A DNA stretch of 64,000 bases from Salipiger sp. H15 (GCF_040409955.1 NZ_CP123384.1:1532001-1596000), one strand, 5' to 3'; numbered from the stretch's first letter, positions 1-9,055 are shown. Made by a program: numbers and translations. Notes: a model not told the origin generated them from the letters alone.

Positions 1-1032
1 CACCAGCGTCTTGCGGATGCCCCGGAAGCTGCCGGGCTCGACTGAGAGGATGCGCCTGCAGAAAACCTCGTGCGCGCGGGCCAGCGGGTGGCGGATGACG
101 GTGAAGCTGCGGTGCCCGGGACGGGCGCGCTTCCACTGGCGCAGCTCCTTCTGGCTGAACTCGCCGGCAAGCGTCTCGTCCGGCACGCCGTCGAGTGCAG
201 AGAGCCAGCGTCGCACCGTGCCGGTCGGGCCGGACTGGATCGGCATGTAGAGCAGCCGCGTCTCCGCCGCGGCGACGTAGGAGGGCACCACCGGCCCGCG
301 GCGCGGCTCGAAATTGGGTGTACGCGAGAGGTTGAACCTGTCGAGCCGGGTCAGCGCGCGCTCCATCTCCTCGGCATTGGCGACCTTCTCCGCGACGGGC
401 TCGGGGTTCTGCCGCTTGAGCTTGCCGTCGAGCGCCTCGAGCCGGGAGCGGACGCCGAGCCATTTCGCCAGCCCGTTCATCACGCCCACGTCCTGCAGGT
501 CCTCGTAGGCGACGTAGAAGGCGGTCTGCCCGCCCACCTGCAGCGCGGTCATGAGATGGACCTGGAACTCCTGCAGGCGCGCGAGATGCGCCTCGAATTC
601 CCCGGCGTCGAACTCGGCGAGGGCGTCCTTGCGCTTGCTGACGTTGGTCAGCTTCCACTGGCCTGTGGCCTGGGCGATCTTCCAGCTGACGTAACTTTCG
701 ACCGGGTTGCGGGTCAGCACGATCTTGGCGATGCGCTCTTCGTCCAGAAGCGCTTGCAGCACCCGCGGGTCGTGGTCGTGGAAGAAGCGGAAGCCGCCCA
801 TGCCGCCCGGGGTCTGCGTCCGGATCACCTGCAGCAGGTGCAGCGGATCGGCGTCACGTTCGGCCAGGCTCACGCCGAGGATCTCCGCCGAGTTCGGATA
901 GCCGATGAAGTGCGGGTTGAACGCCTCGCCATGGCAGGTGACGCCGTCGAGCGCGTTGAGGTTGGCCTCGAGGAAGTTCGAGCCGGTGCGCATCTCGGCA
1001 AAGACGACGAAACTGTCGAAACGGTCGGACAT
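1..1032 (-). CDS. Two-domain sulfotransferase-family protein (3' end beyond window)
   Basis: The frame is open from an ATG at 1032 down to base 1, so 344 codons are seen and the C-terminus is missing. Near the start, residues 14-20 read MRTGSNF, a typical 5'-phosphosulfate loop of NodH-like sulfotransferases. Around residues 105-117 LTRNPVESYVSW looks like the 3'-phosphate (PAPS) motif. A second, weaker copy of the same arrangement occurs further on: LLYMPIQSGPTGTVRRWLS and then FTVIRHPLARAHEVF, the latter like the Sulfotransfer_2 group, so this may be two fused sulfotransferase modules. The likely role is transfer of sulfate from PAPS to a carbohydrate. The start lies 6 bp after the stop of the GT14 gene, so the two are probably co-transcribed with the glycosyltransferases upstream. 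The acceptor is unknown. The family call is fairly safe; the second domain is inference. Confidence 0.75.
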   Translation of the reverse strand, partial: MSDRFDSFVVFAEMRTGSNFLEANLNALDGVTCHGEAFNPHFIGYPNSAEILGVSLAERDADPLHLLQVIRTQTPGGMGGFRFFHDHDPRVLQALLDEERIAKIVLTRNPVESYVSWKIAQATGQWKLTNVSKRKDALAEFDAGEFEAHLARLQEFQVHLMTALQVGGQTAFYVAYEDLQDVGVMNGLAKWLGVRSRLEALDGKLKRQNPEPVAEKVANAEEMERALTRLDRFNLSRTPNFEPRRGPVVPSYVAAAETRLLYMPIQSGPTGTVRRWLSALDGVPDETLAGEFSQKELRQWKRARPGHRSFTVIRHPLARAHEVFCRRILSVEPGSFRGIRKTLV

Positions 1033-1038
1033 GAAAAC

Positions 1039-2739
1039 TCAGTTCTTCACAAGGTAGGGCTTGCGCGCGGGCGAGCTGCTGGGACGGGGCGCGGGTTCGA
1101 CCGGGAAATCGCCCATGAGATAGGGATGCATCCCCTGGTTCTTGAGGTTCTGCAGGAAGCGCCCGAAGCCGGTGAGGTCCTGCATGACCGGCGCCTCGGC
1201 AAAGCGGCGGGGGTCCTTCTGGCCGATCTCGTCGACGACCAGCTGCAGCGGCTCCATCGGCGCCTCGATGAACTCGGCCATGGTCCAGATGCGGATGCGG
1301 GCCTTGGCCTCGGGCGAGCGCAGCTGGTCTAGCAGCTGGTGCTCGGCCTTCTGCAGGATGGCGGCCTCGGCGCGGAGCATGGCGAAGTCGCCGCCCGAGC
1401 GGAAGAGCGGCACCGCCCAGGCCCCCGAGATGACGCTGATCTGCGCATTGGGGTCGCGCGCGAGGTCCCACATGACATGGGGCGAGTCGCCCGGCCCGAA
1501 CTGGAAGCATTGCCGCGTGCCTCGGGTGTTCCAGATGAGGTTCGTCAGGAACGCCCTGTGATTCCAGTCGCGCAGCTCGGCCGTGTCGGGAAGCGCGCCG
1601 TTCAGCACCCGCTGGCCCTCGGCGAACTCGGCCCGCGCGGGCGCAAAGAGATGGCCGTGGACCTGCGCCCCGGTCGCGCGCGAGAGCCAGGGCTCGAACT
1701 CCTCGAAGAGTTCGGAAAACCCCTGGAAGACCGAGTAGCGCGTCGCGGTCACGCCGTTCTCCCAGCCGCGGTTGGGAAAGCGCGACTGCATGTAGAGCCC
1801 GGCGCGGCCGCGCGTGCGGCGGTCCACCGCCCTGGCAAAGACGCGGTCGATCTTGCCGGGGCTCGGCTCCTGCCGGTTCGCGGCGCTGTCGGAGGGGCTC
1901 AGGAAGGCCTGGTAGAGCCGGTCGGCATGGGGCCAGATCTTGCGGGCGACGAAACAGTCCGAGCGGCGCAGGAGCTGCAGGTGATCGTCGTAGAAGATGT
2001 GCGGCTTGCCCTGGAAATCGAACTTCGACAGCGTCAGCGACCGGCTCTCGATATTGCGCGAATGGAGCCGGGCGAGCGACTGGAAGTAGCTCTCGTCGGG
2101 GATCCAGACGCGCCTGAAGTAGCGGTCATGACGGGCGCGCTGCGGCGAGGTGAGGATTGCCGAGAGCGTGTGCCGGGTCAGGCACCACCACTGGCTGCCC
2201 ATGTGCGGCACCACGCCCCTGGGGATGCGGCGGCTGACGCGCAGCTTGCGCTGAAGCTCGACGAAGCGGTCGAAGAGATAGCGGTTCCGGCGCCAGGAGA
2301 AGGGGAAGAACAGCGTGAAGCGCTCGTGGTCGAGCCCGCCCACCGTCCAGGGCACGTCGGCGGTGGTGGCGCTCTCGATGAAATCGGTCCCGGGCCGCGC
2401 GCCGAGGTAGTCGACCAGCTCCTCGACCGGGCGCAGCGGCAGGCAGGAGCCCGAGGTCAGGTAGACGTGGCGCACGTCGATGAAGCGCTCGAGCATCAGC
2501 TCGGCGGCGTCCTGGCTGGCGGCCACCAGCCCCCAGGTGCCCCAGTCGCAGCGATGGCGGCGCGAGAAGAGCACCTGCGGCAGGTCCGACAGCGCCGCGG
2601 TAAAGGCGGCGAAGGTCTTCTGCGGCACCTTCTCGTCGACATGGATCACCACCGGGCAGCCCGCCTTCGCCCAGTGCCGCGCCACCTGCTCGGCGCGGTC
2701 GAAGGCGGTATGCACCAGCATGATGATCCCGACGCTCAC
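1039..2739 (-). CDS. GT14 (core-2/I-branching type) glycosyltransferase with long C-terminal domain
   Basis: The protein has 566 residues from a GTG start whose bases overlap the upstream TGA (GTGA). The frame stays open further upstream but there runs inside the GT2 gene. Residues about 5-260 resemble the core-2/I-branching and peptide O-xylosyltransferase family (GT14): an N-terminal IIMLVHTAFDRAEQVARHW strand-helix, HVDEKVPQ, the YLTSGSCLPLRP loop and GSQWWCLTRHT are all characteristic. The remaining 300 residues (from about NRGWENGVT on) form a second domain seen with this family in alphaproteobacteria (a DUF5927/5928-type region, from memory). There is no signal peptide or membrane segment, so it is probably cytoplasmic. 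It lies between a GT2 gene and a sulfotransferase gene, pointing to surface polysaccharide assembly. Sugar donor and acceptor cannot be read from the sequence. Confidence 0.8.
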   Translation of the reverse strand: MSVGIIMLVHTAFDRAEQVARHWAKAGCPVVIHVDEKVPQKTFAAFTAALSDLPQVLFSRRHRCDWGTWGLVAASQDAAELMLERFIDVRHVYLTSGSCLPLRPVEELVDYLGARPGTDFIESATTADVPWTVGGLDHERFTLFFPFSWRRNRYLFDRFVELQRKLRVSRRIPRGVVPHMGSQWWCLTRHTLSAILTSPQRARHDRYFRRVWIPDESYFQSLARLHSRNIESRSLTLSKFDFQGKPHIFYDDHLQLLRRSDCFVARKIWPHADRLYQAFLSPSDSAANRQEPSPGKIDRVFARAVDRRTRGRAGLYMQSRFPNRGWENGVTATRYSVFQGFSELFEEFEPWLSRATGAQVHGHLFAPARAEFAEGQRVLNGALPDTAELRDWNHRAFLTNLIWNTRGTRQCFQFGPGDSPHVMWDLARDPNAQISVISGAWAVPLFRSGGDFAMLRAEAAILQKAEHQLLDQLRSPEAKARIRIWTMAEFIEAPMEPLQLVVDEIGQKDPRRFAEAPVMQDLTGFGRFLQNLKNQGMHPYLMGDFPVEPAPRPSSSPARKPYLVKN

Positions 2740-3746
2740 GCCCAGTTCCCCTTGGACATGAGCCCGAGGATCTCGAGTTGGCGCCAGTTGATGTATTTCT
2801 CGGACCACTTGCACCAGAGATCGGGGTTGTCGCGGATGCCGCTCGCATAGGCGATGTACTCGGTCGAGCCGGCGTAGTGCTGCTTGCGGCTCAGTTCCTC
2901 CTCGGCCTTGGCGTTGAACGTGTCGAGGAACTTGGTGTGCAGCAGGAGGCCAGAGGCCTTCTCGCCGCCCCATTCGTCGTAGACGAGGTTCAGCCCGCGC
3001 GGCAGCAGCATGTGGGTCGAGCTGACATAGGCGTAGCGCCGGTCCCATTTCACCAGCGGCACCTTGTTCAGCGCGGGCGCGCGCTCGGGCTGGTCGGCGA
3101 AGAACATCCGTGCGCGCGGCCCGCCCTGGATCCAGAGGTTGCCGAAACGGCTGTTGCGCGTGACCGAGTAGTTCCCGGCGTCGAACCACGATGCGATCTC
3201 CAACGGGTCCTGCCCGGCGGTGTAGGGCTGCGCGTCGAGCCGGCCCTTGGGGTACATGTCGAGCAGCATGGCCGAGAAGCTCTTGATCGACGAGGCGTCG
3301 AGCCAGTCGGTCAGCGCGCGCAGCGGCCGGGTGTCGCAGAACGGGTAGAGGAAGAGCTCGTCGGGATCGACCACCAGCACCCAGTGCCCGTCGCCGTACT
3401 TGCGCAGCAGCCAGTTGATCCAGTCCATGCCGAAGCGCGACCGCTTGTAGCTGCCGCGCGTGTGCCAGACCGAGACGTCATCCTGCCGGGCGAGATAGTC
3501 GAGCGAGCCGTCAGTGCTGTCGTTGTCGACCATGACGAAATGGTTCACGCCCATGTCGCGGTAGTACTTGAGGAACCACGGCAGGCGCACGCCCTCGTTC
3601 CGGGCGGTGCAGAAGACGATCAGGTCCGAGGGGCGGATGCGGTCGGTGCGGTCGGCGACGCAGCGCAGCTCCCGCCGCTTGCGGAACGCCCGGATCAGCC
3701 ACCGCTTGCGCTGCAGCCGAAGCCTGTATGACTGCCATGCACCCAC
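2736..3746 (-). CDS. Glycosyltransferase family 2 protein
   Basis: This is a 336-residue protein starting MGAWQSYRLRLQ. From about residue 42 it has LIVFCTARNEGVRLPWFLKYY, MVDNDSTDGS and the acidic VVDPDELFLYP metal-binding motif, typical of the GT2 subgroup often called Glyco_tranf_2_4. No transmembrane segments are evident. It overlaps the next gene by 4 bp (GTGA) and is separated by 52 bp from the GT4 gene upstream, so it is translationally coupled to the GT14 protein. Its likely role is addition of one sugar during polysaccharide assembly on the cytoplasmic face; donor and linkage are unknown. Confidence 0.82.
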   Translation of the reverse strand: MGAWQSYRLRLQRKRWLIRAFRKRRELRCVADRTDRIRPSDLIVFCTARNEGVRLPWFLKYYRDMGVNHFVMVDNDSTDGSLDYLARQDDVSVWHTRGSYKRSRFGMDWINWLLRKYGDGHWVLVVDPDELFLYPFCDTRPLRALTDWLDASSIKSFSAMLLDMYPKGRLDAQPYTAGQDPLEIASWFDAGNYSVTRNSRFGNLWIQGGPRARMFFADQPERAPALNKVPLVKWDRRYAYVSSTHMLLPRGLNLVYDEWGGEKASGLLLHTKFLDTFNAKAEEELSRKQHYAGSTEYIAYASGIRDNPDLWCKWSEKYINWRQLEILGLMSKGNWA

Positions 3747-3798
3747 GCAACTTCCCTCGTTCGGGGCAGAACCCCGGAGCCGGCCCGGAGGCCGGATA

Positions 3799-5019
3799 TC
3801 AGATCAGGGTTAACACGGCTTTGAAATGGGCATCCCACGTCGGCGGGAAATACCCTGCCTGCGTGCCTGCCGCCTCGTCCGGTTGCGCCCGATACCCCTT
3901 GGCCATTTGCCTTATTCTTGAGGCCCAAAGATACCGGTCCGATTCGTCTGCGTAAATGGGTATGTCGCCAAGCACTTCACGCAGGACCGGAAGTGGCGCG
4001 GCGAGCACGGGCACGCCGAGCCCCGCCGCCTCGACGGGGGGAAGCCCGTAGCCCTCGGCAAAGCTTGGGAAAAGCAGTCCGGCGCTCTGCCGGAGCAGGC
4101 CGGCGATCTCGGCATCGCCCAGGCCGGGCATTTCGTGGACCCTTGGGATACCCGCGTCCAGTGCGGCGAAGACCCCGGCATTGTTCCAGCCGCGCGCGCC
4201 GCAGATCAGCAGCTGCGCGGGCGGGGCAAGCTCGCGCCAGATGTCGAGCAGCAGCGCGTGGTTCTTGCGCGGCTCGATCGTGCCCAGCACGACGAAGTAA
4301 GGCTGCCCGGTCCACGGCCCCTCGGGCGGGGTGCCGGGATCGGGCGGCGTGACGCCGAGATGGGCCACGACGGCCTCGGGCAGGGGCACCGGGCCGAGGT
4401 GCCGGGCGATGTCGGTCCGGGTCACCTCGGAATTGCAGATCACCAGGTCGGCGTTCTCGCCCACGCGCTTCAGGAAGGCGGCGAAGCGCTGGGCGCTGCC
4501 CTCGCGCTGGTACTGCGGCCAGTCGAGCGGGATGGTGTCGTGCACCAGCACCGCGATGCGCCTCCCCTCGACCCCGCGCAGGGCGTCGATCACCCCTTGC
4601 GAGAAGTTGGAATGGCCGGTGTTGAGATAGGTCGTGCCCGGCGGGAGGTGCCGGCGCAAGGTCCGGCCAAGCAGGGCGGCGGGGGTGCGGGCAAGGGCAA
4701 CGCCGCGCAGCGCGGTCTCGGCCCCGGCGCGGGCGGTGTCCTTCCTTCGGGCGAGGCGGGCCAGCAGGTCGGGCTCGGGCCAGTCGTCCGCGTCGAGCCG
4801 GGCGCGCAGCGCCGCGCAACCGGCGCGGTCCAGCAGCAGGTAGCCCAGGGAGGTCTGCACCAGCCCGAAAAGCGGAACCGGCCCCTGCAGGAGCCGGTCC
4901 AGATAGGCGTATTCCACCCGGTCGACCCCGGTCATCACCCGGCCCGCGCGGCTGACCAGCCGGGTCAGGTCGAGCAGGCGGGCGGGGGGCTGTCGGGGCT
5001 CAGTGATCGTAGTGCCCAT
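3799..5019 (-). CDS. Glycosyltransferase family 4 protein
   Basis: This 406-residue GT-B fold transferase has its nucleotide-sugar half well preserved: VVLGTIEPRKNHALLLDIW near residue 240 and, further on, FPSFAEGYGLPPVEAAGLGVPVLA, the EX7E-type signature of GT4 retaining enzymes (mannosyltransferases and relatives). The N-terminal half (LLDLTRLVSRAGRVMTGVDRVEYAYL) is like the roseobacter exopolysaccharide GT4 group. The start overlaps the end of galE by 20 bp, consistent with one operon. The product is probably cytosolic or loosely membrane-bound; the donor sugar is not determinable. Confidence 0.85.
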   Translation of the reverse strand: MGTTITEPRQPPARLLDLTRLVSRAGRVMTGVDRVEYAYLDRLLQGPVPLFGLVQTSLGYLLLDRAGCAALRARLDADDWPEPDLLARLARRKDTARAGAETALRGVALARTPAALLGRTLRRHLPPGTTYLNTGHSNFSQGVIDALRGVEGRRIAVLVHDTIPLDWPQYQREGSAQRFAAFLKRVGENADLVICNSEVTRTDIARHLGPVPLPEAVVAHLGVTPPDPGTPPEGPWTGQPYFVVLGTIEPRKNHALLLDIWRELAPPAQLLICGARGWNNAGVFAALDAGIPRVHEMPGLGDAEIAGLLRQSAGLLFPSFAEGYGLPPVEAAGLGVPVLAAPLPVLREVLGDIPIYADESDRYLWASRIRQMAKGYRAQPDEAAGTQAGYFPPTWDAHFKAVLTLI

Positions 5020-5983
5020 TCAGATGCCAGTTCCAGGCATCGGCGATCATCTGCGGCATGGTCGAGCGCGCGGGCTCCCAGCCGAGCTCGGCCAGCGCCC
5101 GGGTCGAGCCCGAGACCAGCTTCGTCGCGTCGCCCGCCCGGCGCGGACCCTCGGAATGCGGCACCTCGCGGTTGGTCACTGTGCGCGAGGCGTCGATCAC
5201 CTCGCGGACCGAGAAGCCCTTGCCGGTGCCGAGATTGAACACCGACGAGGGCTTGCCCGCCTCGAGCCATTTCAGCCCCAGCACATGCGCGTCCACGAGG
5301 TCCATGACGTGCACGTAGTCGCGGATGCAGGTGCCGTCCGGAGTGTCGTAGTCGGTGCCGTGGATGGTCAGCGCCGGGCGCTTGCCGTCGATTGCTTCCA
5401 GCATGACCGGGATGAGGTGCGTCTCGGGGCGGTGATGCTCGCCCACCTCGCCCTCGGGGTCGGCGCCTGCCACGTTGAAGTAGCGGAAGATCACGTGGTT
5501 CAGCCCGTCCGAGGCGGCGAAGTCGCGCAGGATGTTCTCGACCGCCCGTTTCGAGGCGCCATAGGCGTTGAGCGGGATCTGCGGCGTCTCCTCGTCGAGC
5601 ACGACGTTGTCATGCTCGCCGTAGGTGGCGCAGGTCGAGGAAAAGACGAAATTCCGGCAGCCCGCGGCGCAGGCGGCCTCGATCAGCGTCAGCGAGCCCT
5701 CGACATTGTTGCGCCAGTAGAGCCCGGGCTGGGTCATGGCCTCGCCGACCTGGCTGAGCGCGGCGAAATGCATCACCGCGACCGGCTGGTACCTGGCGAA
5801 GACCTCGTCGAGCCGCGCGCGGTCCGACAGGCTGCCCTTCTCGAAGGGACCGAATTTCACCGCCTGCTGCCAGCCGGTGACCAGGTTGTCATAGGTGACG
5901 GGCGTGTAGCCCGCCGCCTTGAGGGCCTTGCAGGCGTGCGAGCCGATGTAGCCCGCTCCGCCGGTTACCAGTACATGTGTCAT
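5000..5983 (-). CDS. galE: UDP-glucose 4-epimerase
   Basis: The protein has 327 residues, a normal GalE length. It opens with the Rossmann NAD-binding motif VTGGAGYIGSHACKALK (residues 5-21). The catalytic YxxxK is at YGASK near residue 148, preceded by the FSSTCATYGE serine/threonine segment. VFNLGTGKGFSV and the RAGD motif are also GalE-like. It interconverts UDP-glucose and UDP-galactose, feeding galactose units to the neighbouring transferases. It lies 21 bp after galU and overlaps the GT4 gene, so galU-galE-GT4 appear co-transcribed. Confidence 0.95.
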   Translation of the reverse strand: MTHVLVTGGAGYIGSHACKALKAAGYTPVTYDNLVTGWQQAVKFGPFEKGSLSDRARLDEVFARYQPVAVMHFAALSQVGEAMTQPGLYWRNNVEGSLTLIEAACAAGCRNFVFSSTCATYGEHDNVVLDEETPQIPLNAYGASKRAVENILRDFAASDGLNHVIFRYFNVAGADPEGEVGEHHRPETHLIPVMLEAIDGKRPALTIHGTDYDTPDGTCIRDYVHVMDLVDAHVLGLKWLEAGKPSSVFNLGTGKGFSVREVIDASRTVTNREVPHSEGPRRAGDATKLVSGSTRALAELGWEPARSTMPQMIADAWNWHLNGHYDH

Positions 5984-6004
5984 ACAGCGGGCTCTGGCGC
6001 GTCC

Positions 6005-6898
6005 TTACTGGGCCGCCTTGCGCGAGGACATCACCTCGTGCAGGTAGCCTTCGAGATCGTCGCGCAGCTCGTCGCGGCTGAGGCCGAAGGCCACGGTCGC
6101 CTGCAGGAAGCCCGCCTTGGAGCCGCAGTCGAAGCGCTGGCCGTTGAAGCGGAAGCCGTAGACCCCCTCGTCGGTGCCGATCTGCTTGGCGATCGCGTCG
6201 GTCAGCTGGATCTCGCCGCCGGCGCCGACCTGCTTGTCCTCGAGGTTCTGCAGCACCTGCGGCGACAGGATGTAGCGGCCGATCACCGCGAGGTTCGACG
6301 GCGCGGTGCCAGGCGCGGGCTTCTCGACCATGCCCTTGACCGAGACCAGCGAGCCCATGTCTTCCTGCACGTCGAGGATACCGTAGGACGAGGCTTGCGC
6401 GGCGGGCACTTCCATCGCGGCGACCATGTTGCCGCCCACTTCCTCGTAGGCCTCGACCATCTGCTGGAGGCAGGGCTTGTCGGCGGCGATCACGTCATCG
6501 GGCAGCATCACCGCAAAGGGCTCGTTGCCGATCAGCCGACGCGCGCACCAGATCGCGTGACCGAGGCCGAGAGCCTTGTGCTGGCGGATGTAGGCGATCT
6601 CGCCCGAGTCCATGTTGGTGTCCTGAAGGATCTTCAGGAGCTTGTCCTTGCCCTTCGATTCCAGCTCGCGCTCGAGCTGCGGCGCATGGTCGAAATAGTC
6701 CTCGAGCGCACCCTTGCCGCGCGAGGTGACGAAGATGAATTCCTTGATCCCGGCGGCGCGTGCCTCGTCGATGGCGTACTGGACGAGCGGACGGTCGACC
6801 AGGGTCATGATTTCCTTGGGAACCGACTTCGTGGCGGGGAGAAAGCGTGTGCCGAGACCGGCGACCGGGAAAATTGCTTTTGTAACTTTGCGGGCCAT
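6005..6898 (-). CDS. galU: UTP--glucose-1-phosphate uridylyltransferase
   Basis: This 297-residue protein begins with the nucleotidyltransferase signature IFPVAGLGTRFLPATKS followed by PKEI (residues 9-29), diagnostic for GalU. VMLPDDVI and YGILDVQ match the nucleotide and sugar binding segments. It makes UDP-glucose, the substrate of GalE next door. An AGGAG sits upstream of the ATG. It is the first gene of the downstream block galU-galE-GT4-GT2-GT14-sulfotransferase, and a promoter candidate lies in the 110-bp gap before it. Confidence 0.96.
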   Translation of the reverse strand: MARKVTKAIFPVAGLGTRFLPATKSVPKEIMTLVDRPLVQYAIDEARAAGIKEFIFVTSRGKGALEDYFDHAPQLERELESKGKDKLLKILQDTNMDSGEIAYIRQHKALGLGHAIWCARRLIGNEPFAVMLPDDVIAADKPCLQQMVEAYEEVGGNMVAAMEVPAAQASSYGILDVQEDMGSLVSVKGMVEKPAPGTAPSNLAVIGRYILSPQVLQNLEDKQVGAGGEIQLTDAIAKQIGTDEGVYGFRFNGQRFDCGSKAGFLQATVAFGLSRDELRDDLEGYLHEVMSSRKAAQ

Positions 6899-6959
6899 GA
6901 AAGGTGCTCCTGGGATTGGTGCTAGGCCTGAAGGCTTAGACGTGAATCAATTCATAACA

Positions 6960-6989
6960 ATCATATTGCTGCGACAGCGTAAAAGTAAA
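6960..6989 (-). promoter_or_regulatory. Candidate sigma-70 promoter for galU operon
   Basis: In the AT-rich gap upstream of galU the minus strand reads TTTACT, an 18-bp spacer, then TATGAT, five of six matches to the -10 consensus. It would give a leader of roughly 55 nt before the galU ATG. This rests on the sequence pattern only. Confidence 0.4.
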
Positions 6990-7008
6990 TCTACGGGGGA
7001 GGGAAGGG

Positions 7009-8250
7009 CTAAGCGCCCGTCCGCCCGCGCACGCCCGCGTTGCGCGATGCTTCTTCGCTCAATCTCGCGGTGAAACGCCAGAATTTCAGCAACTTGCTGC
7101 TCCGGTCGCTGCGTCCGAACAGGCCGCCCGTCTGCTCCCAGAACCCGCCGGGATGGAACCTGACCCGATGGTAGAAGGCGGTCCGCGAGAAGCTGTAGAT
7201 TGTGACGATATTCCCGGCGGCCGCGCACCGTTTTGCCTTCTTCCGGGCGGCGTCCCGTTGTCCGAGGCTTGCTGACAGAACGACGCGCTCGGCGCCCGGG
7301 CGCCCGGGGTAGGCAAGGAATGGCGTGATTGCGGCGCCGATCGGCTGTTGCTCATTGTCTGGGCTGCGTTTTTCCGCCTGCCGCCATCCGGCGTCGAGCC
7401 CCCGGAGCAGCCGCGACACATCGTCCGCGCCGAGCGGGCCGCGCTGCATGAGGCGGAGCAGCCGCGCCCGCTGTTCCGCGCGCAGCCGCTGCCAGGCGCG
7501 GTCGCGCTCGGCGTCGGGGCAATGCCGGTCGAGGAAGCAGCGGATCGAGGCGCCGATCTCGGTCAGGTCGCGCGGGACGCGGTCGGCGCTGCGCAGCAGG
7601 CTCGGCGCGTAGCCGTGGTGGACCTCGGCGAGCGGGTTGATGGCGATGCGGTGCCCGGCCGCCGCGTGGCGCAGGTCGAGGTCGGTCTCGTCGAGGTAGA
7701 AGCGGAAGGCCGGGTCGAACCCGCCCATGGCGGCCAGCAGGTCGCGCCGGTGCGCCATGTTGGTGCCCTGCAGCTTCACCGTCTCGCCCGGCGGCAGGTC
7801 CGGGACGTGCGGGCCGGGCGCGCCGAGCGCCAGTTCGCGCTCGCGCAGGTCGCCGGTGACCGCGCGCGCGCGCCATTGGAAGGATATGCCGTTGCGCCCG
7901 CGAACGAAGCCGCCGGTGGCGGCGATGCCCGGGTCGGCGAAGGGGGCGCAGAGGTGGTGGAGCCAGAGCGGCTCGGGCACCGCGTCGTCGTCGATGAAGG
8001 CGACGATCTCTCCCGCCGCCTGCGCGATGCCGAGGTTGCGCGCGGCCGAGATGTTGGCCTCGTCGAAGCTGAGCAACTTGATGCTGGCCCGGTCGGGCCG
8101 CGCCTCGACGGCGGCGGCCCCCGCGGGGCAGGCGACCACCACTACCTCGAAGGCGGGATGGTCGAGTTGCGCCACGCCGGTCAGGCAGAGATCGAGCTCC
8201 GCGGGGCGTCCGCGGCTGACGATCACCACGCTGACCGGCTGGGCGGTCAT
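7009..8250 (-). CDS. Glycosyltransferase family 2 protein
   Basis: This is a 413-residue protein. The N-terminal 230 residues form a GT2 (GT-A) domain: VSVVIVSRGRPAELDLCL, NISAARNLGIAQA, the metal-binding FIDDDAVPE and a FYLDETDLDLR segment, as in rhamnosyl- and other glycosyltransferases. The C-terminal third is rich in Arg and Ala and has no recognisable motif, ending in a basic tail. No membrane segment is seen. It is followed downstream by galU after a 110-bp gap and preceded by cysQ with 7 bp between, so it probably shares the cysQ transcript. Its place among sugar-nucleotide and export genes points to exopolysaccharide or capsule synthesis. Confidence 0.82.
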   Translation of the reverse strand: MTAQPVSVVIVSRGRPAELDLCLTGVAQLDHPAFEVVVVACPAGAAAVEARPDRASIKLLSFDEANISAARNLGIAQAAGEIVAFIDDDAVPEPLWLHHLCAPFADPGIAATGGFVRGRNGISFQWRARAVTGDLRERELALGAPGPHVPDLPPGETVKLQGTNMAHRRDLLAAMGGFDPAFRFYLDETDLDLRHAAAGHRIAINPLAEVHHGYAPSLLRSADRVPRDLTEIGASIRCFLDRHCPDAERDRAWQRLRAEQRARLLRLMQRGPLGADDVSRLLRGLDAGWRQAEKRSPDNEQQPIGAAITPFLAYPGRPGAERVVLSASLGQRDAARKKAKRCAAAGNIVTIYSFSRTAFYHRVRFHPGGFWEQTGGLFGRSDRSSKLLKFWRFTARLSEEASRNAGVRGRTGA

Positions 8251-8257
8251 TCCCGGG

Positions 8258-9055
8258 TCACGCCTCTTTCAGCGCGACGTCGGGCGAATAGGCGATGAAG
8301 AACGGGTTGGCGAACCCGGCCTTGCCGTAGGAGAGCGGCGCGTGGTTGTCGAAGCGCACGACGCGCCCGCCCGCGCCCTGCAGCACGGCCTGACCGGCGG
8401 CGGTGTCCCATTCCATCGTGCGGCCGAGGCGCGGGTAGAGGTCCGCCTCGCCGGTGGCCACGAGGCAGAACTTCAGCGAGGAACCGGCACTCTTCATGTC
8501 GGCGACGTCGTACTTGCCGATGTAGTCGTCGGTGGCCTGGTCGCGGTGCGACTTGGAGGCGACCACCATCAGCGCGGAATTGTCCGGCGCCGAGACGCGG
8601 ATCGGCTTGATCTCGCCGGGGGCCTGCTTGTCGAAGGGGCCCATCTCCTCGACCGAGTTGCCGACGCTGTCGGTGTAGAACATGCGGTCCTGCGCCGGGG
8701 CATAGACCACGCCGATGGTCGGCACGCCGTCCTCGACCAGCGCGATGTTCACGGTGAAATCGCCGCGGCGGTTGACGAACTCCTTGGTGCCGTCGAGCGG
8801 GTCGACGATGAGGAAGGTCATCGCGTCGAGATCGTGGCTGTCGGCCTGCTCCTCGGTCACCAGCGGAATGTCGGGGAAGGCCTCGCGCAGGCCGGCGGAG
8901 ATCAGCGCATCGGCGGCTTCGTCGGCCTCGGTCACGGGGCTTGCGTCGGACTTGGACTTCACTTCGAAATCATCGGAGTTGTAAATTTCCATGATCCTGT
9001 CCCCGGCTTCGAGGGCGAGGCGTCGGATCACGGCAACAAGATTTTCATAATTCAA
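8258..9055 (-). CDS. cysQ: 3'(2'),5'-bisphosphate nucleotidase
   Basis: This 265-residue protein is a lithium-sensitive inositol monophosphatase-fold enzyme. SDASPVTEAD, LVTEEQ and the metal site VDPLDGTKEFVNRRGDFTVNIAL are diagnostic of CysQ, as is the late MEWDTAAGQAVL. It converts PAP, the by-product of PAPS use, to AMP. The conventional N-terminus (NYENLVAVIRRLALEAGD) begins at a TTG codon, preceded at good distance by GGGAG. The nearest ATG upstream is out of frame and opens a two-codon ORF whose stop overlaps the TTG. Its presence beside a sulfotransferase gene suggests a role in disposing of PAP made during polysaccharide sulfation, besides sulfate assimilation. Confidence 0.93.
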   Translation of the reverse strand: MNYENLVAVIRRLALEAGDRIMEIYNSDDFEVKSKSDASPVTEADEAADALISAGLREAFPDIPLVTEEQADSHDLDAMTFLIVDPLDGTKEFVNRRGDFTVNIALVEDGVPTIGVVYAPAQDRMFYTDSVGNSVEEMGPFDKQAPGEIKPIRVSAPDNSALMVVASKSHRDQATDDYIGKYDVADMKSAGSSLKFCLVATGEADLYPRLGRTMEWDTAAGQAVLQGAGGRVVRFDNHAPLSYGKAGFANPFFIAYSPDVALKEA

